From: an uncultured Sunxiuqinia sp.
Lineage (GTDB): Bacteria; Bacteroidota; Bacteroidia; Bacteroidales; Prolixibacteraceae
Direction of reading: 5' to 3'
DNA: 64,000 bases
Assembly (NCBI RefSeq): GCF_947495665.1
Contig: NZ_CANLZV010000003.1
Coordinates: 124,001-188,000, forward strand
Shown: piece after piece, positions 1-10,500 of the stretch
Layout of the letters: each line of letters begins with the position of its first letter
Position numbering within the stretch: position 1 is the stretch's first letter
Program-made: the position numbers and the translations under genes
The notes under the pieces: model-generated
Database searches by the model: none
Seen by the model: the letters and a program-made list of their open reading frames with translations, nothing else
What the model was told of the DNA's origin: nothing

Positions 1-8
1 TAGTTGGC

Positions 9-1703
9 TTATTTAGCCCACCACAATTTAGTTGCCTGAATATCCTGCCCTTGCGAGCTTAAAGCTTGCTGCAGGTTGTCGTTGTTGGTGCTGTATGGGC
101 TTGAGCCATAACGCATGCGTTGTGGATAAGCTCCATTCAAGTTACCCGGACCAAAGATATCAAAGTCACTGATTCCCTCGGCTAGAGATGCCGGGTAGCC
201 ATTTTTTCGAACAATGGACCAGGCTTCAAAACCTTCGGTGTAGTTGGCCAGCCAGCGTTGGACGACTACTTTTTCCATATCATTAGCTCCATCAAGATTG
301 GCCATTGGTGAGCTGGCCAGGAAGTCTTCAACGTCGGCTTCTTCCACATCCCAAAGCAAGAGAGCGTGTCGTAGTCCTTCGCGATACAGCGTGTTGGCCG
401 TTCCGCTGCCATAGCCGAGAAGAACAGCGTGTGCTTGCATAAGGTATGATTCCGCAGTGGTCAGTACTATTTCAGGAGCGATGTCGGCTCCTTCGTTTTT
501 TGCCTGAATAATATACTGCGCGGGCTTACTGAAAAATTCATAGCGTGCGTAGGAAGGCATTCTGGACCCCATGCGGACTGGTTGGCCTACATAGTAGGTG
601 TTCTCGGCCATTGAAATGACCGATTCGCCTTGCGCATTGGTGGTTTCTGTAAACTCAGCGCCAGCGTCGGTAAGTGCTGCCAGAATGAAATTTTTGCGTT
701 TGGCATACAATTCATTCGAGTCGCTTTCGGGTTTGGGAATCGTAATTTCGCTTCCGCCAACAGCGGGTTGAGCATATTTGGAGAGGCGAGGATCTCCATT
801 TTTCTGAAGGTAATTAATAACCAGATTGCTAACAGTCCAGTCAGAACCTACACCAAAGTTATACCACACATCGCCATAGCAAGAGCTGTTCCATTGGTCA
901 ATTAGGGCATCTTTCGGAAGCAGGCAGTTGTCTGTTTCATCGCTAAGCAAAGGTTGCGCCATTGCTTCATTGATGGCCTGTTCTGCAAAAGTGGCTCCAC
1001 TGGCACCAAGTGCGCGCAAGGCAACCTTTAGTTTGAGTGTGTTGGCTAGTTTTTTCCACTGTTGCAGGTTCCCTCCATAAAACAGGTCGTTTTCACCCAA
1101 ATCTTCCGTTCCAACCCCGGTGCTGCTTTCGCTGCCAATCAGGTTCATGGCTTCCGTAAGGTCATTGATAATGCCTTGGTAGATGTCGGCCTGGGCGTCG
1201 AACTTGGGTTGCAGAATTTCCAGGTTGCCACTCTCAGAATACGGAACTTGCCCGAAGGTGTCTGTAAATTTTTGGTAAAACATACTTTTCATAATCAGAG
1301 CAGTGGCGTATGTTAGCGGATTTTCCAGGTCACCACCTGGCTCAGTGAGTTGCAGGTAGGTGTTAATGGTACTATTGTATCCTTCAAAATAATCCCAGGC
1401 GGCATCGGTATACCCTGAATTGTAGGTATATCCGAGTTCGTCGGACCACCAGGACCCACTAAACCCGAAGCAGAACATACCGGCATAGCGGTCGGCATGA
1501 ATTAACTGGGCGCGCCAGTAAGGGAACCGGTTGGGTGCAAATAGTTGCACTTGCGTTCCGGTGATGAAGTATTTGGCTGATATTTGATCGCCAAGAATTG
1601 CGTTGGGGTCTTTATTTATTTCCTCAAAATCTGAAGTACATTGAGTCAACCCGAAAACGGCAATTATTGCTATAAGATATCTTGTTAATTTCATAATCGT
1701 CAT
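9..1703 (-). CDS. SusD/RagB-family nutrient-binding lipoprotein (SusD-like_2 type)
   Basis: A 564-residue outer-membrane lipoprotein expected to sit as the lid on its SusC partner and bind an oligosaccharide outside the cell. The N-terminus is a lipoprotein signal peptide ending in a lipobox cysteine (LTQC, about residue 22), followed by the S-DFEEINKDPN pattern typical of the SusD-like_2 (PF12771) branch; the protein ends in LWWAK like its paralog at 5658-7571. The Met four codons into the frame (MKLTRY) is the likelier start. It follows the SusC gene by 10 bp on the same strand, so the two are surely co-transcribed. Substrate cannot be read from sequence; linkage to the neighbouring ROK/araB block suggests a pentose-containing glycan. 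The transcript end lies outside the window. Confidence 0.93.
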   Translation of the reverse strand: MTIMKLTRYLIAIIAVFGLTQCTSDFEEINKDPNAILGDQISAKYFITGTQVQLFAPNRFPYWRAQLIHADRYAGMFCFGFSGSWWSDELGYTYNSGYTDAAWDYFEGYNSTINTYLQLTEPGGDLENPLTYATALIMKSMFYQKFTDTFGQVPYSESGNLEILQPKFDAQADIYQGIINDLTEAMNLIGSESSTGVGTEDLGENDLFYGGNLQQWKKLANTLKLKVALRALGASGATFAEQAINEAMAQPLLSDETDNCLLPKDALIDQWNSSCYGDVWYNFGVGSDWTVSNLVINYLQKNGDPRLSKYAQPAVGGSEITIPKPESDSNELYAKRKNFILAALTDAGAEFTETTNAQGESVISMAENTYYVGQPVRMGSRMPSYARYEFFSKPAQYIIQAKNEGADIAPEIVLTTAESYLMQAHAVLLGYGSGTANTLYREGLRHALLLWDVEEADVEDFLASSPMANLDGANDMEKVVVQRWLANYTEGFEAWSIVRKNGYPASLAEGISDFDIFGPGNLNGAYPQRMRYGSSPYSTNNDNLQQALSSQGQDIQATKLWWAK

Positions 1704-1713
1704 TTTTAAAGCT

Positions 1714-4700
1714 TTAGAAATTTAAATTTAGGTTGAAACCAACACTCCGGGCTGTTGGTAGTGGATAGTAAACCAGCCCTTGTGAGTAAGATGAAGTACT
1801 GTAGCTTGACTCCGGGTCAAAGTTGTCCACCTTCTTGTGAATGAAAAACAAGTTGCGGCCAACAACGCCAATGGATGCTTTCTGAATGAATGTATCGGTC
1901 AGCCAGGCGGAGGGCAGGTTCCATACCAGTGAAACTTCTCGCAAGCGAATATTAGTTTGATCGTAGATGTATTCAGAAGTGATGTCGTTTATATTTCCCC
2001 AATAATCCTGTGCAGAAATGCTTTGAGAATTCTGCTGCCAGGAAGGAGCTTCAGTTGTACCTGTATTAATTACTCCGTCAACAACGATGCCTGATTCGCG
2101 GTATTGTAAGGAGCGTTTGCTGGTTCCTGATCCATCCATGGCAGCATCGGTACCGGCATACACTTCGCCACCAAAACGACCGTCAATCAGGAAGCTGAAG
2201 CGCAGATTCCGGTAGGTGAGGGTGTTGGTAAGTCCGCCAGTCCAGTCGGGTTGGTAGTTTCCTAACTTGGAGTATTCGCTGCTGGCTTGTGGTTTGCCAT
2301 CGGCTGTAAGCACAACGTCTCCGTTTTCATTAGTTTCCCAGGTTTTTCCGTAGATATCACCAAACCCACCTCCAACTGTTGCTTTAACCAGGACAATGCC
2401 TGAGTTTGTTGTTGAGAAGGTAAAATCGTCTGTTCCTTCGATCAGCTCATTCAGTTTGTTTTTGTTTTTTGAAAAGTTGACCGAAACATCCCAGGTAAGA
2501 TCCATTGTTTTTACTGGCGTTCCACCAAGCATTACTTCAAAACCTTTGTTCTCAATTTCGCCTACATTGTCTTTCATAGCGCTGTAGCCAGTTGATTGTG
2601 AAATTGGGACATTCATAATCAGGTCTTTTGAAAGAATTTTGTAGTAGGAAAGATCGGCAAACAGTCGGCTATCCAGGAAACGGAACTCGCCACCCACTTC
2701 AAAGGAGTTAACCTCTTCGGGAAGCAGTTCGGGATTGAACTTGGTTGAGTTGCGCGACATGGTTGTGCGTCCGAGGTAAGAACTGCTAATGCTGGCCAAT
2801 GAATAGGTATCATAAAGCTGGTAAGGACTGGTGTCGTTACCAACTTGTGCCCAGCTGGCGCGAACTTTAGAGTAGTTCATCACAGAATCTTCTAATTTCA
2901 GCAGGTCATTAAACAAGATGGATGCACTGACTGATGGGTAAAAATAGGACCAGTTGTGGCTTGGAAGTGTGGATGACCAGTCGTTACGCGCAGACAAGTC
3001 AAGGTAGAACCAACGATCGTAGGCCAGGCTAATTGTTCCATAAAGGGAACTGATTTGCTTTTTCTGCAAAGGAGTAAAGCCCGGAGTGATAACACTGGCG
3101 CTGGAAATTGGAGGGCCGTCAGGGATCCTGAACTTTTCTCCGGAAACACTGTGTCCCCGATAGGTTTGGTGCATGTAGTTACCACCAAAACTGGCATTCA
3201 GATTAATGGTTTCAGTCAGATCTCTTTTCAGCATTAGCAAAAAGTCGGAGTTGGTTTCCTGAATTTGCGTTTCGCTGTACGAGAAGGCTCCGGTGGCTTC
3301 GTACCAATGGCCGAATTGGGTGACGCTTTCGATGTTCATTGTGGTAAAGTCAGTACCGGTACGGATATAGGCTGAAAGCCAATCGGTAAAGTCGTACTGA
3401 ATCTTGGCAAATCCCTGGAACCGGTCTTTCCAGTCTTTCCGTATGTCGTGGAAAACGGTCCAATAAGGGTTGGCATTGAGTGAAGTGGCTGAAACGGAAC
3501 TCAGCGTTACAGGATCCTGATAGTTCTTATAATCATTAATATCAACATTTCGCGGAATATTGTACAGCGTGCTCATAATTCCCTCGGTACCCAGTGTGGG
3601 CCTGTTCTTGCCATATTGCTTGAAGTATGTTGCTTTGGCATCAATCGACAGCTTGTCGGATAACTTGGCAAACCCTCTCAAGTTGAAGTTGTTCCGTTCA
3701 AGTCTCGAATTTGGAATCATTGAGTTGATCTGGGAATTCGTATATGAAAAACGGATATTCAGGTCAGTATTACCAGCCGTTAGTGCCAGGGTATTGATAT
3801 AGGTCGACCCTGTGTCAAAAAAGTCTTTGACATTATCGGGGTACCCCAGGTAGGGGCGATTTTCTCCGGTGTAATAGAGCTGACTTGTTCCATCTAACAT
3901 GGGGCCCCAGGAACCACCAGCGGTTTTTAAGTCAGCCACTGTGGAAGGGATATAGCCTTGTGTTCCCTGTCCGTATTGATTTTGGTAATCGGGGAGGAGC
4001 ATTGGTCTTTCGAAGGTGGTATTGGAGCTAAATGCCACGCCTACTCCTTTCTGGGCAGATCCTTTTTTGGTGGTTATCATGATTACCCCGTTCGCAGCCC
4101 GTGATCCATACAAGGCCGCAGCATTGGGGCCTTTCAGAATGGAGATGGATGCGATATCGTCCGGGTTAACGTCAGCAATACCTGATCCATAGTCGGTTTT
4201 GGAGTACTCACCTGGATTATTTTCGGAGGCAGATCCGAAACCGCTGTTGTCCATCGGGATACCATCAACTACATAGAGCGGCTGGTTGTTACCGGTAAGT
4301 GAGTTGTTTCCGCGGATGATTACCCGTGAGCTACTTCCCGGTCCAAAAGAGCCTTGGGTGATGGTAACACCCGCTACCCGTCCGGATAATGAATTGATGG
4401 GGTTGGTTTCTTTGGCTGTGGACATTTCATCGCTTCCGACTTCGGTAACAGCATATCCCAACGATTTTTTCTCGCGGGAGATACCCAAAGCGGTAACCAC
4501 AACTTCTTCTAACCCTTTGGTGGTGGGTTCCAAAACAACGTTGTAGGTCATTGTTTGCATGACGGTTGTCCGATGTGTTTGCATTCCTAAAAAGGAAAAG
4601 AGGACAACCGATTCGACGGGAACATCAAGAGTGTATACTCCATCGGCATTGGTTATGGTGCCACTATTTGTTCCTTCAATAAGTACTGAAACTCCGGGGA

Positions 4701-4833
4701 GTGGAGTTCCGTCTTCTGAGCTGGTAACCGTACCGGACAGGGTAGCGACTTGAGCTGCCAGGAAACTGGTACCTGCAAAGAATAATGTTATAACTAACAA
4801 ATACTTTTTCAACCATTTCATTTTTTGATTCAT
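1714..4833 (-). CDS. SusC/RagA-family TonB-dependent outer-membrane transporter
   Basis: A 1039-residue TonB-dependent porin that imports oligosaccharides across the outer membrane with the SusD-like protein encoded just downstream. Visible in order: signal peptide (cut after FLAAQ, about residue 28), a carboxypeptidase-regulatory-like beta-sandwich (about 30-110, PLPGVSVLIEGT), the plug with the SusC signatures GLEEVVVTALG and LYVVDGIPMDN (about 105-260), then the beta-barrel ending in a C-terminal aromatic residue (LNLNF). There is no STN domain, so signalling to an ECF sigma/anti-sigma pair is not expected; the candidate regulator is a ROK protein. It closely resembles the SusC at 7583-10717, including the MNQK-KWL-KYLL start, consistent with a module duplication. 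Confidence 0.95.
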   Translation of the reverse strand: MNQKMKWLKKYLLVITLFFAGTSFLAAQVATLSGTVTSSEDGTPLPGVSVLIEGTNSGTITNADGVYTLDVPVESVVLFSFLGMQTHRTTVMQTMTYNVVLEPTTKGLEEVVVTALGISREKKSLGYAVTEVGSDEMSTAKETNPINSLSGRVAGVTITQGSFGPGSSSRVIIRGNNSLTGNNQPLYVVDGIPMDNSGFGSASENNPGEYSKTDYGSGIADVNPDDIASISILKGPNAAALYGSRAANGVIMITTKKGSAQKGVGVAFSSNTTFERPMLLPDYQNQYGQGTQGYIPSTVADLKTAGGSWGPMLDGTSQLYYTGENRPYLGYPDNVKDFFDTGSTYINTLALTAGNTDLNIRFSYTNSQINSMIPNSRLERNNFNLRGFAKLSDKLSIDAKATYFKQYGKNRPTLGTEGIMSTLYNIPRNVDINDYKNYQDPVTLSSVSATSLNANPYWTVFHDIRKDWKDRFQGFAKIQYDFTDWLSAYIRTGTDFTTMNIESVTQFGHWYEATGAFSYSETQIQETNSDFLLMLKRDLTETINLNASFGGNYMHQTYRGHSVSGEKFRIPDGPPISSASVITPGFTPLQKKQISSLYGTISLAYDRWFYLDLSARNDWSSTLPSHNWSYFYPSVSASILFNDLLKLEDSVMNYSKVRASWAQVGNDTSPYQLYDTYSLASISSSYLGRTTMSRNSTKFNPELLPEEVNSFEVGGEFRFLDSRLFADLSYYKILSKDLIMNVPISQSTGYSAMKDNVGEIENKGFEVMLGGTPVKTMDLTWDVSVNFSKNKNKLNELIEGTDDFTFSTTNSGIVLVKATVGGGFGDIYGKTWETNENGDVVLTADGKPQASSEYSKLGNYQPDWTGGLTNTLTYRNLRFSFLIDGRFGGEVYAGTDAAMDGSGTSKRSLQYRESGIVVDGVINTGTTEAPSWQQNSQSISAQDYWGNINDITSEYIYDQTNIRLREVSLVWNLPSAWLTDTFIQKASIGVVGRNLFFIHKKVDNFDPESSYSTSSYSQGLVYYPLPTARSVGFNLNLNF

Positions 4834-5012
4834 AAAGCAAATTTTAGATGGTTAATAATTCCAAATTCTATGGGTCTGTTAGTTGGTTGTTGGTTGGAAG
4901 GGAGGCCGGGTGGTAAATCCCGTGTACCTTTAGGAAGAGCTTTGCACTTGGAATAGCGAGCCTGAAGGACTCTGTCTTGCAGTATTTATTTTAACGCTGC
5001 CTGATCGCTGTT

Positions 5013-5384
5013 TTAGTTCTGATTTATAGGGGATAAGGCTAATCTGTCAAGATTTGTGGCAGATTGAGTTATTACCTTCTGGGGGAAAGGTCGCATGAGA
5101 GTAAGATGCACCTGCGTTTGCTTTGTGTTGCCTGGGCAGTGCATGGTGGGCTGGTTTACGTTGCTTTTAGTGCGAATACTTAGGTGTTGTGTTTTTTGCA
5201 GAGTGGGGGTGGGGAGTAGGTAGTTGGTTAGTTGTGGTAGGTTGTGGTTTGTGTAAAAAGCTGTGGCATAGTGATTTTGATCAGTCTCCTTAAAAAGAAA
5301 ATGATTTAACTGCTTCCAAAGGCCATAGTGCTTCGTTTTTCTTATGGCTAATCGTTTTGTGTTATTTTTTTTGTTTAAAGCCAT
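5013..5384 (-). pseudogene. Probable remnant of a ROK-family repressor (N-terminal HTH part)
   Basis: An open frame of 123 codons that I read as the decayed start of a second ROK regulator. Residues 1-33 align without gaps to the intact ROK protein at 10770-12002 (shared T-x-x-x-AIR, K-x-Y-x-L-x-x-Q, L-x-K and a later Q; about 12 identities in 33 positions). It occupies the same place relative to a SusC gene and is preceded at nearly the same distance (about 90 bp from the AIR codons) by the same AT-rich box. After about residue 55 the frame becomes low complexity (T, N, Q, P, H) with no ROK kinase-fold motifs, and only about 550 bp separate it from susC, too short for a 1.2-kb gene. It could instead be a chance frame; the alignment was done by eye. 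Confidence 0.5.
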
Positions 5385-5439
5385 GTTCTGCCAGTTAGTT
5401 GTGAGTTCTTAAAATATCTTCCAAAGAACAAGTGTAACT

Positions 5440-5504
5440 GAAATTATAAACAGAACTAAATTAGAAAAAAGAAATTTAAAATTAAACATTTTTTAACAGA
5501 AATA
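5440..5504 (-). promoter_or_regulatory. AT-rich promoter/operator box, copy A
   Basis: This stretch can be aligned along its full length with 12061-12120 upstream of the intact ROK gene. Both contain, read on the plus strand, a GAAACT/GAACTA element, a run of A/G, an AAATTTAA-type core and a TTTTAACA element. The spacing to the downstream (minus-strand) ROK-like start is conserved. Such preservation in otherwise non-coding DNA suggests a promoter and/or the ROK repressor's own binding site. The function is inferred; only the similarity is seen. Confidence 0.45.
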
Positions 5505-5601
5505 TCAGGACTGGTTAATCTCGTTGTTGTTTTGTATCGTAATGATACTGAATTAAATATGTGGTTTTGTTTGGTGCGTGAGGGAGTGTTTTTAGCTAAA
5601 A

Positions 5602-5636
5602 AAAGGCCGTCTCAAAACGATGATGAGACGGCCTTT
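5602..5636 (-). terminator. Rho-independent terminator of the second SusC-SusD operon
   Basis: A perfect 12-bp inverted repeat (AAAGGCCGTCTC / GAGACGGCCTTT) with an 11-nt loop. On the minus strand it is followed by a T run, and it begins about 20 bp after the stop of the SusD-like gene at 5658. It should end the ROK-SusC-SusD transcript and insulate the first SusC-SusD pair, which therefore needs its own promoter. Confidence 0.9.
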
Positions 5637-5657
5637 ATCAATTAGCGAGTAGTAGTG

Positions 5658-7571
5658 TTATTGCTTTTTAGCCCACCACAGCGGTGTCAATACAGCATCA
5701 GCTCCACCAAGGAAACCAACTGCTTGCTGGTAGCCATCCGCGTTGCTGTTTACCAGGCTTGAAGGGTATTTCAAGCGTTGAGGGAAGAACTTAACGCTGT
5801 TTGTCATGTAATTTGACGAGCTAAGTTCAGGAAGATCTGTTATTGGCAGGTCAACTGCAGGATTCTCGAAGAATGGCAGCCCTAAACGACGGTGATCATT
5901 CCATGCTTCCAAAGGCAACCAAGGCAATTGAGCAAGGTATTTTTGCGTGATAATTTTAGTCAGCGCATCATTTTTAATTTGTCCGTTTTCGTAAATCGTG
6001 TTGTTCGGATAGTCAAAAGTTACTGTGCCCGCTTCATTGGTATAACCATCAACAAAGTTCATGGTAAAACCTCCGGTTGGTTCAGTAGTGTGATCAAAGC
6101 TTACTGAAGTTCCAACGCGGTTGTAGGCTTCAGAAGCCAGGTAGTCATCAGCAAAAGCTGATAATTCCCAGTAAGCAAAACTTGCTTTAACACCATTTTC
6201 GTAGGCTGCTTTAGCATCAATAGGTGTATTCCAGCCTCTGACAGCTGCTTCAGCGATCAGGAAGTAAGTTTCCCAGTTGGCAAAGAAGATACGCTCTGAT
6301 TCGCTGCCTCTGAACTCCTGGCTCAGACGAGGGTTCGTTCCTGAGAAGAATGAAACCTGGTTTTTGGCTGATTTTTTACCCCAGGCACCAAGAGGCGCAG
6401 CGTTCCAGGTAAAGGTTGCATCAATTTCTTTTACAACTTCATCGTTATCATCCACCAAATTGCGGACAACGGTTCTAGCGTCATTGGTCCATGAAGGATA
6501 GAAACTGAAATTTGAATTCAAATTCAACGTATCTCCAGGAATGCTGAAAGCTTTGTAAGCACGAGGATCCATAACTTTGTGAAGACCATCAAACCAGTAT
6601 CCGGCAGATGGGTCATTGGTCATGGTAGTCAGATGATCAGTAAATCTTTGTCCCATGTAGTCAGCAGGCTTAATTTGGCTGTGCATTTCTACAGGAAGAA
6701 CTTCTTCTGAATCAATTCCACCTAAGCCAATGTAAAGGTTATTAAGCGTTGCAGACAAAAGTTGGCTGTTCCATTCTCTACTCATTACTCCGGTCAGGTT
6801 ATCCCAACCCGGTTTTTCAGCAATTTTGAAGTTGTCATCAGCTTCCAGAATCAACTGTTGAGCTGCGGCTGCTTCAAACTCTGCTTGTGCTTTTGCCGGA
6901 TCAACTTCAGACAAACGCATGGCCAGACGAAGTCTCATGGAGTTACCGTATTTAATCCATTGACTGTAGTTAAATCCGTAAGCCTGGTCGTATTTAGTAA
7001 TTGACTCGGGCAGGACCACTTCAGTATTGATATTAGCGGTAGCATCGGCCAGTTCGGCCAGCATGTGGTAATATACATCCTGTAGGCTGGCAAATTCAGG
7101 GTTCTCTCCACTGAAGGCATCAATTGGCATCGGACCGAAATTGTCTGCAAATTCACTCATCAGGTAAACCCGCCAAATCCGGGCAATATGCATTAGGTTT
7201 TCAGTATAAGGCAATGCTGAGCCTGCTGCAATTTTTTCTTGAGCTGTTGTAATGGCCAGACTAGATGATTTTAACCAGCCAGATAGCGAGTTGTAGTAAT
7301 CGTTACTCCAGCCGTCGCTGTATGAACCAAGTGCCAAAGCCCCGTTTACACGGTGTTGTCTTGAGGCCGTTTTCCAATAGAGTACGAAAGCTCTTTCGGC
7401 TACGTGTGGGTTTTGCTGTGCTCCAATGATGGAGTTGTTTATAATGTATTCAACTTGAACTTGATCGGCACTTGCTGCTTTGGGGTCAATGTTTACCTCG
7501 TCAAAGTCGGAGCAAGAAAAAAGTAACGTGCTGCCAAGTGCTAAAGTGAAAAGTTTTTTTAATGCTTTCAT
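5658..7571 (-). CDS. SusD/RagB-family nutrient-binding lipoprotein (SusD-like_2 type)
   Basis: A 637-residue outer-membrane lipoprotein, partner of the SusC gene 11 bp upstream. It has a clear lipoprotein signal (LLFSC, cysteine near residue 20), then the SDFDEVNIDPK motif of the SusD-like_2 branch, the conserved N-terminal helical region, and a C-terminal PLWWAKKQ end like that of the paralog at 9-1703. Expected role: extracellular capture of an oligosaccharide and delivery into the SusC barrel. A strong terminator follows directly. It is about 70 residues longer than its paralog, so the two duplicated systems may have diverged in ligand preference. Confidence 0.94.
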   Translation of the reverse strand: MKALKKLFTLALGSTLLFSCSDFDEVNIDPKAASADQVQVEYIINNSIIGAQQNPHVAERAFVLYWKTASRQHRVNGALALGSYSDGWSNDYYNSLSGWLKSSSLAITTAQEKIAAGSALPYTENLMHIARIWRVYLMSEFADNFGPMPIDAFSGENPEFASLQDVYYHMLAELADATANINTEVVLPESITKYDQAYGFNYSQWIKYGNSMRLRLAMRLSEVDPAKAQAEFEAAAAQQLILEADDNFKIAEKPGWDNLTGVMSREWNSQLLSATLNNLYIGLGGIDSEEVLPVEMHSQIKPADYMGQRFTDHLTTMTNDPSAGYWFDGLHKVMDPRAYKAFSIPGDTLNLNSNFSFYPSWTNDARTVVRNLVDDNDEVVKEIDATFTWNAAPLGAWGKKSAKNQVSFFSGTNPRLSQEFRGSESERIFFANWETYFLIAEAAVRGWNTPIDAKAAYENGVKASFAYWELSAFADDYLASEAYNRVGTSVSFDHTTEPTGGFTMNFVDGYTNEAGTVTFDYPNNTIYENGQIKNDALTKIITQKYLAQLPWLPLEAWNDHRRLGLPFFENPAVDLPITDLPELSSSNYMTNSVKFFPQRLKYPSSLVNSNADGYQQAVGFLGGADAVLTPLWWAKKQ

Positions 7572-7582
7572 TTTATCTTATT

Positions 7583-10500
7583 TTAAAATCCCAAGGTGAT
7601 ATTGAATAAAAAGTTTCTTGATGTAGGAGGTGCAGTATTTTCAAAACCTACTGCGTTTGTTCCTGTTGCAAAAGTTGATTCAGGATCAACTCCATTCATG
7701 TGACTTTTGATCATCAATACGTTGTTGCAAGAGAATCCTACGCTTGCACGTTGGAAAACTGTTTTTGACAGCAATGACTTAGGCAGTGAGTAGTTCAACT
7801 GCAGGGTACGCAATCTGATGTTAGTTGCATCATAAATGTTTGCTTCACCAATTCCCAAGTTTCCTGTTGTGCTGGTAACAGTTGTCCAGTACTGTTGTGC
7901 AGTAATGCTTTTGTCATTGGCAACAAATCCGTCGCCGTTGGCAATAACTCCGTCCAGAACCATGTCTTCTCTTGATCCACCGGGAGCAGTAATCTGCGCA
8001 GTACCTGCTGCTTGCATCGACTGGTTGGTTGTTGAGAACATCTCTCCGCCAAAGCGACCATCAATCAGGAAGCTCAAAGAAAAGCCTTTGTAAGAGAACG
8101 TGTTTGTTAATCCGACCAAAGCATCAGGCTGTTGGCTACCGATTTTTTCTGATTCAGTTGTTCCTTGAGGAAGTCCGTCTTCGGTTAGTAACAGTTTGCC
8201 GAAATGAGGGCTGTTAACATCTTCCACACGCAGGAATCTGGTTCCGTGAATCTCACCATATTCTCCGCCTACCTGAGCCAGGATTTTCAAGTTGTCAAAA
8301 CCTCCCAGATCGTAAACTTGAATGTCGTCATACAGGTCTTCAATCGTGTTTTTGTTGAAGGAATAGTTCAACTGGATATCCCAGTTAAGTCCATCATTGG
8401 CATTGTCAATAATGCGACCGTTCACCATCAATTCAACTCCGGTATTTTGAATATCTCCAGCATTGATCTTTTTGCTTGAATAACCACTTTGTGGGTCCAT
8501 GGGTAAGTTAATCAACTGACGAGTAGCATTTGATTGATACCAGGCAAAGTCGAAACCTAAGCGGTTATTGAAAAAGCGTCCGTCAATACCCACCTCGTAT
8601 GATTTGATCAACTCGCTTCGTACGCTTGGGTCGTATAATGTATTTCCTACACCTGCTGTTGTATTTCCATTCGGATCTTTATCAATCCAATAGGTGTTAT
8701 ACAATTGGTAAGGAGGAAGGTCGTTACCAACTTCAGCATAAGAAGCTCTCACTTTCGAGAATGTTAACCATGATGGCAAGGAACCGCCTGTTTTGTTAAC
8801 CATATCAGTAATAACCCATGAGGCGTTTACTGAAGGGTAGAAGAAGGAGCGGTTGTCGGGGTGTAACGAAGATGACCAGTCATTTCTGAATGTTCCTTCC
8901 AGGAACAGGTAGCCATCGTAGTTTACTTGCAACAATCCATAAAGAGAGTTAATTTTCTTATGAGAGAATGATTCTCTTACAGTCGGCTTGTCTTTTCCGT
9001 TGTTCAGCGCAAATAGGTTAGGAACTTCCAATTCGCCTGAGCTTCCAGAAATGCCGGATGATCTTTGTTCCATCAGGTTACCACCCAAGGTTACCATACC
9101 ACCAAATTTGCCAAAAACATTGTCTTGTTGTGCTGTCACCAAAGTTGAATAGTTGGTTTCAGTGTGTGTGGATTTTCCCAAGCTATAACGTCCGGTTGCA
9201 CTTAACGGGCTTCCGCTGTATAGTTTCGTTTCCGTGTTGTTGGTGTACATGTCAGCTCCACCTTTCATCTCCATACTAAGCCAGTCGGTGAACTTGTATT
9301 TTAATGATCCGTGGAAAATAAACCGGTCACGAGTATCTTCGTTCAGGTTGTTTTTTTCACCCCAGTATGGATTAACAGCATTTCCACCACCGTACCAGAT
9401 CATATTGCCCAGTTCATCACTTGCATTTTCAAAGTCTCTGATGTCCATAGAAACTGGAAGCAGATACATGGTTCTGAAGCTGTTTGATGAGTTGTTCCCG
9501 GATAACGGTCTGTTGTTGGCAGTAGAGCGAACATACTGAATTTTTGTGTCCAGTACCCAGTTGTCTTTCTCCCCGAAAGTTGACATCGAACGAGTCATCA
9601 AGTTGGTCCGGTTAAGTTTAGCACCCGGAATCATACTCTTGTCGTTTGTTTGGGTAACAGAAGTATAAAGCGATGTTTTATTAATCTGTTGCTGGAACGA
9701 CACATTATTATTCAGGTTGATGCCTGTGTCAAAGAAGTTTTCCACATTGTCATAGGCGTACATCGGAACACTGGTTCCATCCCATTTTACAACAGATTGC
9801 CCTGTAATGGCAGGTCCCCAGCTGATGTTCGAACGGTTGTCAAACGAACCGTCTGATCCCTGTCCAAAAGACATTTGCATGTCTGGTGAAATGAATGTTG
9901 ATTCAAAACCTACAGACGAAGAAACAGTAATGCCCAATCCATCACGTTTTTTTCCGGTTTTGGTTGTAATCAAAATTACACCGTTACCGGCACGTGACCC
10001 ATAAAGGGCAGCAGCTGATGCACCTTTTAGTACTGACATGCTGGCAATATCTTCGGGGTTAATATCTCCAAGCCCGTTACCCATGTCAGTTGAAGGGTTC
10101 CAATAGTCGTTGTTTGAGGCTCCTGTAAAGTTGTCAATCGGCACACCGTCAACAACAATTAAAGGTTGGTTGTCTCCTGTTAAAGAGCTGTATCCCCTCA
10201 ATACAATTTTTGATGATCCTGCAGGTCCGTTGCTGGATTTAATAACCTGTAAACCGGTTACTTTTCCAGATAGCGCGTTGGTCAGGTTGGCCTCTCTTGA
10301 TTCCAACAGCGCTTCACCTTTTAGCTCTTGCATCGAGTACCCCAGAGTTTTTTGTTCTCTTTTAATACCCAGAGCCGTAACAACGACTTCTTCCAGACCT
10401 GTTGTTTTCGGATTCAATACAACATTGTATGTTTTGGATCCGTCAGCTGTTATTTCGGTTGTTTCCATACCGATAAACGAAAACAGAACGACAGAGCCTT